Of a DNA stretch of 64,000 nt, positions 55,010-64,000 are shown piece by piece. Each line of letters starts with the position of its first letter. The stretch's first letter is position 1. Source of the stretch: Cytidiella melzeri (Eukaryota > Basidiomycota > Agaricomycetes > Polyporales > Irpicaceae); contig JABYQR010000043.1 of NCBI GenBank assembly GCA_022592445.1, forward strand, positions 1-64,000. The letters run 5' to 3'. Under the pieces are notes generated by a model. That model was not told where the DNA came from and searched no databases. It saw only the letters and a list, made by a program, of their open reading frames with translations. A program made the position numbers and the translations under genes.

Positions 55010-56468
55010 TTATAAAATCAAGTTGTTGGTGGGAGCGTGCTCGAAGGTGAATGCAAGAGGATTATCGATGAGGAAAGTGTAAAGCGCAGGGTCGGGGTCA
55101 GACGAGTTCTTCAGGAACTCCAGGAAGTTGCGTCGCGGCCGGTAGTACCGAGTGCATTGGTTTAGGATGTGTGCGCGTGAGTGGAAGACGTTACAGTTGT
55201 CGCAACGAGTGTTTTCGTTTGGGAAGAAGCGCGATCAGTACTCTCCCGTGGGCGCGTGATTGATTATTGCTCGAGCTGCTCGGGTGACCAAGCTATTCGT
55301 GGTGAAGCGGGTTATAAATTTTCCTCCCTTATGTGTGGTGGGGGCGATCGCTCGCCGCCCGTGCAGGAAGTTATGGCCTCGATATGCAGGGTGCTTGCAC
55401 ATGTTCACCCACGCATCGATGGCGCGCATCTTAGCGGTCTTTCTGGACCATGCGATTGAGGTGAATGGGATGGGATTGGGGGTTTCCAGCGCCTCGCGGG
55501 CTTGCTGGTCGACCAGTTCGTTTTGTTCGACTCCCACATGTCCTGGACACCAGTGGATGTGAAGATGCGCTGCAGGGTTTAGGGAGAACCAAGCGCGAAG
55601 GCGCGTGGCAGTGCTAATGGAAATGGCTTGAGCTGAGTGCGGTTCCACCCTGAGGATAGTGGTAATGGCAGATTCGCTGTCGCAGAAGATGTGGAGATCC
55701 GTAGTGGTGGTGTTGATACCGCGGGCGATGCATGCGGCAAGAGCGAGGAGTTCGGCGTCAAACGACGTGGCCTCTGAGTAGGTGAAGGCCATGGAAGCAA
55801 CGAGAGCTCGACCCACGTACAAGCGGTACGCGGCGGCGGCAACGTCTGGAGTTCCTGTGCGAGCTGATCCGTCAGAGAATGCGAAAGTGGTTAAGGGAGA
55901 AGATGCTAAGCTATTGATAAAGCTACGTTTGCGTTTGAGCCAAGTCTGAAATTCGTCTGAGAATTTCTTAGGGTGTGAAAGAATGAAAGATACGCGCGAC
56001 GAAAATAAGTCTACTAATCTGTTTCCAGGCTGTAATTCAGGGTGTGAATGGCTGATGGGTTCGAGATTGGGAGTTGACGACTGATGATGGATTTGCAAGG
56101 GGAGGGACGAGCGAGGGAGGATGTTGTGAACGGGAAACCCGATGGAGTGAGATGAGTTGCGTACGGATCTGGGTGTGGCCGCGATTGTGACGATGTGGCT
56201 GGCCGGGAGGCATTGTGTGCGGAGGACGGAGGTGTCGAAGAGTTTGCGGAGATGGAGACGTATCAGGAGGAGGCCGGCGAGAATTTCCATCCCACCGACC
56301 GGGGATGTGCGGAATGCGCCTAGGATCCACCTTGCAGCGGCGGACTGGGCTTGAGAGAGGGAGGCGACGAGGGATTTTTGTGGTTTGCGTGGGTTGAACC
56401 AAAGACGGAAGCCGTAGGTGAGGATGGGGCGAACGCACGATATGTAAAGGAGCCGCTTCTGCGCCGGG
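55010..56468 (-). pseudogene. LINE 2 ORF2, C-terminal half (RT end, RNase H)
   Basis: Continues the frame broken by the hAT: PAQKRLLYISCVRPILTYGF, AARWILGAFRTSPVGGMEIL, RNase H (TFAFSDGSARTG, FDAELLALAACIARG, DLHIFCDSESAITTIL, LHIHWCPGHVGVEQNELVD) and a C-terminal CDNCNVFHSRAHILNQC knuckle. A TGA at 55235-55237 (GEY-stop-SRFF, likely CGA before) cuts off the last 75 residues, which remain readable to TAA at 55010. Apart from that stop the piece is intact. Confidence 0.85.
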
Positions 56469-58097
56469 TAGGGACCAGCACGAGTGTACCCGCGGGTGAC
56501 CTGGATCCGCGACCTGCAGGTCACCGCACTCTCCAAAACGCTACTCAGATCCGCGCAGGTGCTTTGCCACGGGTGATTCAGAGCCGCACTGCAGGTACCT
56601 GCCAACCCGCAGGTCGACCTGCCACGAGTAGTCCCACGAGTACCTGGGATCCATGGGTCAGGTAATAACCTGCCGCAGATCTATCAGGTCAAGTACTTGT
56701 ACATATCTACACAGACTGTTACGATATAAGTATCAGATGTTACACTACTTATCCGGATGAAGCTACTAATTATTCGGAACACCAAGCAACGGATAAACCA
56801 AGGACATCACGTTCAAGTGCTTCAGCGTCGAAAATAATCAAATAGTGACAATTCGCGATCTTGAGGTCTGTCAGGCCATTAGGGGTTAGGCAAGGTATGT
56901 TGGTTGGGATCGAGGGGCGCTCAGGGTTGAGCCAGCGCCGTGAGTTGTCGTGAGATTGACTCGGTGGCATCGTAGCTAAAGATGGAGTCAGTGCGAGTTT
57001 GAAGATAGACTGAGGAGCCATGACGCACCTAACAACCGCTCGTCTTGTAAAAAAAATGTGACATTAACCTGCACGAACAGCTTTCGTGCAGGTTCAAGTG
57101 CAGGACACTTCTAGTGTGCCGCACTTGATCGTTCTCTATATGGGCTTGGACCCTGTGCTTGGAGTCGATGGTGAGGGGGTGCGCGTGTGGTATGAGGCTG
57201 TTCGTTCGTGCTTGCAATGAATGTAAAGCTGCAGCTGACTGAACAAGTATATATGAGCTTTAGTTTGAGCGAGTGAACGCGGGAGCACTTACTTGGCAAC
57301 TACTTAGCATCTAGACAACCGACTCAAGGAACAATAAAGGGGATGCAACAGCGATTGGAGGACTCTCTGCGTGGTCCAGGTGTCTCGATGGCTATCTCCA
57401 ATGGTCGGAGTCGGCCTTCTTGACAGTCTAGATGGTAGGCAGGAGTGTGTCGTGGCACAGATGCGGTACACTGTCGGGTTGACTCTAGTTACGTACTGCT
57501 GACTGCATATAATTCCATGCCTGCCATGTACTACACGCTCTCAATTCTCAACACAACATCCTTGTCTTTTGCCTCAAGCTACTAGTATTTCATCACTGAC
57601 ATACACTGTCTCTCAAAGAATGCTTCCTCGTCACCGCTGCTCAATGATTGCTCCCTGCGCTACCTTGAACTACCCGGCAGTTGTAAGTAGAAGTGAATTG
57701 TAGCCTACTCGTCATTCAGGCCCGCTTTGACGTGGATATCCCCTCGGGGAGTAAGCGTCGGGTTTTGAGTGCGTGGCTGCCGTGGGGTAGTCAGAGTTGT
57801 GCAGCGGATGCGGTGACGAAGACGTCGACATGGCACACTTATTCACTTTGAGCAATGTTGTCCACCAGCGGTTAGTGCTCTATCTTCATCTTATTCTCTT
57901 GTAATTCTTCCCCATGTAGTTATACTTATGGATAAATCCCTCAGACTCCTAAGTATCTTGCCCCTAACGCGCCCCTCTCGCGAGTGCGATACCGAATGAT
58001 TTCGCCGTGAGAAGCTGCAGCGATTTTTTTTCGGTCCTCGCCTCTGTTCCCTCCATCGCCCATCGCCCATCGTCTATTCTTTCTCTTTCCGTGCTGC
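56469..58097. other. Left arm of hAT, no recognised gene
   Basis: Subterminal motif cluster to about 56680, then 1.4 kb with only small frames (for example minus 56770-57021, 83 codons, possibly an accessory ORF). No domain is recognised. Confidence 0.5.
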
Positions 58098-60935
58098 ATG
58101 TCTCGTCAGCGCAAGTGCCACCGTACAATCGACGAAACTTCCTCGCCGGCACCAAACTCCCCCAGCGAGTCCACGAGCTCATCTACAACCCCCGCTCGTC
58201 CACTTTCCAAGAAGGAGAAGTTCGATATACGATACGATACTGCTAACAAGAGTAACGAAGAAGTCCTTAGTAAGTTTACAACATTAACATCTGCTTGCTT
58301 TCCAAATACTAATGGACAACAGCCAAGCAGCTTGCTTCATGGACGTCACGATCATACAAGCACTTCAAGATGCCACCAAACATCATTGTTGAGAACGGCG
58401 AGGTCAAATACCAATTCATCTGCCTCAAGTATGTTCAATTTGCCTGGATCTATTCTTTCATTCAAGTTTTGCTAATTTGCTATTGTTTCTGAACCAGGAA
58501 CCCCTCGCGCTTCCTCGTTCGCGTACGTTATGACGATTGACCAGCAACCTCAAACACCACGAAGATTGTTGTGACCCTGCGGTCGCTTCTGAAGATTCGA
58601 GCATCGCTTCATTCGCCCACGGTTCAACATACTCTGATGCGAAAATGCGCTTCAAAGCCGTCAGCTGGGTAACACAGCGTCATCGTCCATTGGTATACTC
58701 GACGACCCAGAACTCCTGGACATTTTCAAGATGTTGTACGCCCGTGTCAAGGTCCCATCGTCATTCACTGTGTCCCGCGACGTGAAGGAGACATTTCAAA
58801 TCTGCAAGCGCGCCGTCGCAAAGCTTCTTGGTCAGTATGAGGGCCAAGTTCACATTGGTTTTGATGGCTGGACCTCGCCCAACGTCATCTCCTTCCTCGG
58901 CGTCATCATCTACTTCACTCGAGACGGCGCTCCGTGTTCAACAATCCTCGATATCATAAAGTACAGTTTGCTCATCGGACTTCTTTTCTCATTGCCTTAT
59001 TCTTCCACTTTGTAGACTGACGAAGAGTCACACCGGCATCTACCTGGGTGAACAGATAGAGCACTGTCTTCGCGAATTCAATGTCAACAAAAAGGTGAGT
59101 CGCAGTATCCAATGCCTCGAAATTGTACTGATATCTGTCACAGCTTCTCGGCCAGGCATGCGACAACGCATCAAACAATGATACGGCCATCGCAACGCTA
59201 GAGATGGCACTTCCAACTGGCCGCAACGGACGCCATACTCAAATCCGATGCATATGCCACATCATCAACCTCGTTGTGAAGGTGAGCGGTCCCAATAATC
59301 ACTACAACCTCAATGATAATGAACCCTTGTAGGCCATCCTCTCACCTTTCATCTCCAAGCGCAAGACTACAAATGCCGATGCACTTGCCGGCGTGACTGA
59401 CGAAGACGAAGACATTGACGATGCTGATGATAACCCTGAAGACTTGGAGCAAGATGAGGAGATAGACACGGACCGGCAGGCTCACGACGAGGCGGAGATA
59501 GACGAGATTGCTGCCGACGTCGATGAGCGTGTTATTTTGTTGGACTGGGATGCCAAGCGCGGCCGCTCAGCTCTGAAAAAGGTACGTGGGTGCTGCTATT
59601 CAGCACAAATATGCCAATTAACCTGCTACATAGGTCACGAAACTTGCCAACCGCATTGCCAAGTCACCGGTAATGCTTACCGAGCTCGATGGGCTCTGCA
59701 ACAAGCTCGATGTTCCCTCTCGACGCATTTCGCAGGCCGTTCGAACCAGATGGAACTCGACGTCCATGATGCTTAGCTCAGCAATTCATCTACGGCGGCC
59801 GCTGGACATGCTCACCATTATGCCCGCATTCAACACGGATAAGAAGACCGCGCTCAAACAGTACCGACTTACTGATGAAGAATGGACATTACTCAAGACC
59901 CTTGAACCACTTCTCAAGGTCTGTCCGCTGCAGTTACTGATTGTCGTCCTCTTCTGACATTGATATTGATCCAGGTTTTCCTCGATGCAACCAATCGGAT
60001 GTCCCAAAAAAATAGACTGCTGCTACACGAGGTCATTCCGATCATCGACCTTCTCACGGAGCAGTGTAACAGCATGAGCGACGACATTACCCTTTCATCA
60101 ATCCTCCGTGTCGCGGCTGCTCGCGGTTGCGCTGTTCTGGACAAGTATTACGCGAAGACGGATGACTCCATTATGCATCGTTGCGCAATGGGTACGTTCA
60201 TCATCCTTTAATAAGCTATTGCCCTAATCAGAGCTTCCAGTACTTCATCCGAGATACAAGCTGGCTTATTTCCGGGCCAAAGGATGGAAGGCAGAGTGGA
60301 TCGAGGCCGCAAAGACGATTCTTCGAGACCAATGGAAGCATTACAGGCCTAATAGCAGTGTAAGCACTGAAGCTAATGGCTCATCAGTACGTCTTTCCTT
60401 TTTTCTTGTGTGCTTGGTCACCAACTGTGCCCATTCTCAGGGTTCTACAACAAATCTTTTCGATGCCATTGATAACTTTGGCGCCAGTGAGTTATCTGCT
60501 GATGCACTCGAAGAGTGGTTTGATACACCGCCGATCAACGGGGTCAGCGACCCGTTGCAGTGGTGGCATGCGATCGGGGTTTGTCCAATGAGCCGCATGG
60601 CTATTGACTTTCTGTCGGCGCCAGGTAACAGTATTTTATTGCTGCTAGCTGTTGCAGGGGTCTCACTATTCTGGTTTACAGCGTCGTCGGTGGATGTCGA
60701 GCGTGGATTCTCGCGTGGTGGACTGACTGTGAGCAAGCTCCGCCATAATCTCTCGGACGAGTCTGTTCGAGCTGCTACAGTGCTTAGCTCATGGTTCAAA
60801 ATGCCGGGGTTTGTTCCTGAGGGGGAGATTGTGGATGTCTTCGCTAAGAAGCGGAAGAGGACACGCGCTGGAACAGTTGTTATGTTGGACTCGGACTCTG
60901 AAAGCGAGAGCATGGACAGCATTAGCACAGCTTAG
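58098..60935 (+). pseudogene. hAT transposase, multi-exon, one frameshift
   Basis: ATG 58098. Exon 1 58098-58269, exon 2 58323-58428 (SRSYKHFKMPPNIIVENGEV), exon 3 from 58498 (NPSRFLVRVRYDD), then a one-base loss near 58535. Further segments: QVHIGFDGWTSPNVISFLGV (first catalytic Asp region), GQACDNASNNDTAIATLE (second), RCICHIINLVVKAILSPF (CxxH), an acidic loop, VRTRWNSTSMMLSSAIHLRR, VLHPRYKLAYFRAKGW and the hAT dimerisation domain (SVDVERGFSRGGLTVSKLRH). The last exon starts after an intron ending about 60682. Introns are 50-70 nt. hAT enzymes cut at element ends through hairpins on flanking DNA. The copy is nearly intact. Confidence 0.82.
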
Positions 60936-61130
60936 TAGATAGCCCGGTGTGCTCTCGGTGTAGGTTACTTGCAGGTACTTGTAGCATACAAAATCGCCAA
61001 CCCAGATCCGTACTGACCCGTGGGATCCAGGTACTTGGACCCGCGGGTCAGGTACTTGGGCTTATTTTTCACAAGTCTACCCATGCCTACTCACGAGTAA
61101 CCTGCACTCGTGCTGGTCCCTAGCGCCGGG

Positions 61131-63529
61131 GCGAGACCTCGGTTGGAGTTTCCCAGCATGGGGTAACCGCGGACAGTGCTTAGGGCCTTGGTGGCATAGA
61201 AACGAACATGATATCAAAAATTAAGTTGAGAGTCGAAGAAGAATCCCAAGTACCGCCAGATATGTTTGGGGTTGAGCGTGATGGAGGAGTTGTCAATGGA
61301 GATGGTGAGGGAGGGTAGAGGACCTTGGTACTTAGGGCAGGGGAAGTGGGCGAGTTCAAGTTTGTCGAGTTCTAAGATGATGCCGATGCGTGCGAAAATT
61401 TCGACGATGCGGAGGTAGAGATGGCGAAGGATGAAGGTATTTGTGCCTAGCGAGTCTGATGAGAGAGCGAGAGTGCCGTCGTCTACAAAGAATAGCAAGA
61501 GGGAGCGCAGGGAGGGGTTTTGTGATGGGAGGAGCTTAGAAATGAGGGCGAGAGCGGGAGTGATGGCAAGTGCTGAGAAGTTGGGGGAGAGACAGGAGCC
61601 CTGTCCAACGCCGACCGTGCAGCCGACCTGTTCAGACAGTCGTTCTGCCCATCGAAACTGTGTGGTGCGGTTAGAGAGATAGTTGGCAATGAGTGAACAC
61701 AGGGAGGAGTGGAATCCGAGGCGTCGTAGAATGGCCACCAGCAAGTGGTGGTTAATAGAGGGAAAAAATTGGGCGATGTCCATCGCGAGGCAGGAGGAAT
61801 GAAGCCCCGCTGCGCGCGCCGCTCGTAAGTGGTGGACGAGGAGAAGGCCAGCGTCATCCGTGGAGTGGAGACGTACACCCCCGCATTGGGAAGGATGTAG
61901 CAGCTGGTACCGTATGCAATCGTACTGCATACGATTGGCGATCAGTTTCTCCACCAGCTTGCCTAAGCAACTGAGGAGCACGATTGGACGGTAAGCCTTC
62001 AGGACTGAGTAATCAGTCTTCTTGGGCTTCAGGATGACGATAGTCACCGACGATTTAAACTGCGGGGGCCAAAAACTGTTAGCCACGCATGCGTTGAAGA
62101 CAGAGAGAAGGTACATCTCAATCTCGCGATCAGCGACGAGGGACTTGATCATCGACCAGGTGAGATGGTCTGGTCCTGGTGCAGAGCGGGAAGACGTCGA
62201 GGCAAGGCATTCTCTCAGCTCTTGTCGAGAGAAGGGCGGGAAGGCTCTTTCGTCGCGCTGTTCGAGGACGTCAACGACAGAAAGATCGACTGGCCTGTCC
62301 TGTGCCGAGTAGAACTGCTCGGTGCACCCCCTGACGAAGTCGTCAAAGGAGTGTAGGGTGGCTCCATCATTACCTTTGATATGAGATGCGGTTGAAACTG
62401 GTCGAGGCTCGGACCACGACGTGAGGTCCCAGACACGTTTTTTAGCTGCCATGTCTTGGATGACATTGTCGAAGTGAAGTCTCTTGGCCTTCCGCACTGC
62501 TCGGAAGAAAGCCCACCGGTCCTCTTGCTGATTGGTGAGCCGGAACACTCGCAGAGTCTCCCGGCACTCCTCGTTCCACCACGGCTTGGAGTGGCTGGTG
62601 ATGCGTGGTATTGACGAGTGTCGATTGAATGCTTCCTGGATAGAGTCAAAAAGAATGTTCAGCAAGCTTTCAACATCCTGAGTAGAAGAAAGAGGGTCGT
62701 GGATGCGCAATTGGGCCGCGTCCAGGATGTCTAAAATGAATTCCGTTTCTGCATCGGAATTAGGTGGAATGCGCGGGAGAGCGACGTATTCCGGAGTGGT
62801 AGGGATGTCGATGATCAGGACAGCGTGGTCTGAGCCCATGCGCATGTTAGCGTCCACAGTGAGCGTGGTAAGAGGATGATCCATGAAAGTTGAATCCACC
62901 CATGCCAGATCGATGACTGATGGCGCGAATCCGCGACGGTGAGGGAAGTGAGTGTGCATGTCCGGAGAGTTCAGAAGTGAGACTCTAATGTTCGGCATGA
63001 AATCGATGATGTCTTGCGCATGCCGCTCATCCCGGCGCCCTGATTCCCAGAGCATGTGGTGAAGGTTGAAATCACCTGCGACAAGGGTGAATGATGGAAG
63101 GTGCTGCGCTGCAATGAGTTCGTGAGTGGCCTCATGCGTGTCAGGATGGCTATACACATTCAGAAAGAAGTGTTCAGTGTTTTGAAAGAGAACGGAGAAA
63201 CAGAGTAGATGAGGGTGCGAGATAATGTCGTGGCGAGTCCGCGGGTTGGAGCCCGCCCACCTACGGTTGATATAGCACGCTACTCGTGCCTCCCGAATAT
63301 TGCCCACCTCGAGGAGAATCCAGTCCCTCAATTGCGCCTGAGTTCCAAAGAACTCATCGCCATGGGGGTTCGTGGTAGAAGGAGTGTGCTTAAGCACTGC
63401 ATACGCAGGTTCCTGGATGAAGATGGCGTCGGCTTGGACGTAATGTTGTAGTACAGCTGCAGTATTAGTAGCAGTATGATTAGCATTAAAGGAGATTACC
63501 CTGAATACGTTGCGTGCAGATTCTGTCAT
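61131..63529 (-). pseudogene. LINE 2 ORF2, N-terminal half (endonuclease, RT)
   Basis: From ATG 63529. APE-type endonuclease starts at residue 10 (FRVISFNANHT, AIFIQEPAYAVL, LVAGDFNLHHMLWESG, MGSDHAVLIIDI), without the long N-terminal extension of the other LINE. RT follows: VTIVILKPKKTDYSVLKAYR, LLSCLGKLVEKLIANRMQ, CLAMDIAQFFPSINHHLL, VGVGQGSCLSPNFSAL, LLLFFVDDGTLAL. A TGA at 61214-61216 stops it, but the frame remains readable (VRFYATKALSTVRG) to the hAT junction. The EN and RT parts have no other stop. Confidence 0.88.
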
Positions 63530-63534
63530 GGGGT

Positions 63535-64000
63535 CTAAATGGCTCTAGCGGGGCCATGGGGTTGACGACCCATGCCAACGGGCGTGTTCCGGTTAGGTCG
63601 TGTGACCTGCCGGGAATCGATGCGAGGAGCGTTACGTGCGGTTTGTGAAGCAGGCTGGTGAGCCTGAATCCACTCCCGGTCGCGACGGTGCTGGAAAAAG
63701 GGGAATCAGGAGAGTCTGAGTGGTGAGCCTCACCACAATTAAAGCATTTGGTGTCAGCGAGAGGAGCCAGCCGTTCGTGGTTGCGTTCGTCGTGAGGTTG
63801 TGTGCACACCGGGCACCTTACCACTTGCGAACACATATGTCTGCAGGGTGACCCCATCGCTGACAAACAGCGCAACGGGGAGTAGCAGGTCGGAAGTTGT
63901 GAGCTGCACGGCTCGGCACGTACCACCGTTGAGGTATACATCTGGCGCATAACCTGGCGCATGCAGCGAGACGTGGAGCTATCATAGAAGTCCACAAGAC
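63535..64000 (-). pseudogene. LINE 2 ORF1 C-terminal end, zinc knuckles
   Basis: At the right edge the minus strand reads three knuckle-like motifs in two frames: CAVCQRWGHPADIC, CPVCTQPHDERNH and CFNCGEAHHSDSP (last Cys lost). Frameshifts lie near 63825 and 63700. This fits the C-terminal RNA-binding part of LINE ORF1; most of ORF1 is beyond the window. Confidence 0.7.

Larger units (their letters stand above)
56469..61122 (+). mobile_element. hAT transposon inside LINE 2
   Basis: Ends are inverted repeats TAGGGACCAGCACGAGTG (18 bp). They are flanked by the 8-bp duplication GCGCCGGG at 56461-56468 and 61123-61130, the hAT hallmark. Removing 4654 bp and one duplication rejoins LINE 2 ORF2. 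Both ends carry clusters of palindromic CCCGCGGG/CCTGCAGG motifs. The transposase lies in the right two thirds; the first 1.6 kb has no recognised gene. Confidence 0.93.
54865..64000 (-). mobile_element. LINE 2, split by hAT, runs off right edge
   Basis: A T-run at 54865-54876 is the complement of the poly-A tail, set into Copia. Going right: a 3' region of about 130 bp, the ORF2 C-terminal half, the hAT insertion (56469-61122), the ORF2 N-terminal half, and the ORF1 C-terminal end at the window edge. The sequence is clearly different from the LINE at 19711-29488. Its 5' end and target duplication lie outside. Confidence 0.85.

Overview
This window reads as basidiomycete (Agaricomycotina-type) fungal DNA. 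Host genes are dense and cut by many GT-AG introns of about 50-60 nt. The DASH subunit Ask1, a TAF1 without bromodomains and a PA28-gamma-like proteasome activator sit among Ty3/gypsy, Copia, LINE, Tc1/mariner and hAT elements. No rRNA, tRNA or CRISPR array was recognised.

Layout. 1-2647: a Ty3/gypsy element on the minus strand (gag, a pre-gag ORF, 5' LTR) that broke an MFS transporter gene (2648-3302). 3972-16691: a chromodomain-bearing Ty3/gypsy element (chromovirus) with two LTRs. It carries two later insertions: a Tc1/mariner-like transposon (5491-8382) and a solo LTR (14373-15129) of the same family as the first element. This chromovirus also has unexplained reading frames after its integrase. 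17424-19551: ASK1. 19711-29488: an apparently full-length LINE with a 14-bp target duplication, lying just upstream of ASK1.

29651-48916 is a gene island: a small coiled-coil protein, DUS2, a GPI-anchor-type secreted protein, an F-box-like protein, malic enzyme, RRB1 (ribosome assembly WD40), a PA28-gamma-like gene, TAF1 and a small secreted protein. Exon structures were worked out by hand from splice sites and reading phase. In ASK1, DUS2, malic enzyme, RRB1, PA28 and TAF1 the coding lengths sum to whole codons. The malic enzyme and PA28 genes need micro-exons of 5-19 nt.

49773-64000: a But2-domain-like gene fragment is cut off by a pile of nested elements: a truncated gypsy element, two head-to-head LTR arms, a Copia fragment, and a second LINE that runs off the right edge. 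That LINE is itself split by a 4.65-kb hAT transposon with an 8-bp target duplication. Several broken frames in the elements carry TGA or TAG where a CGA or CAG codon is likely. The two chromovirus LTRs differ largely at CpG sites, which suggests methylation-linked mutation.
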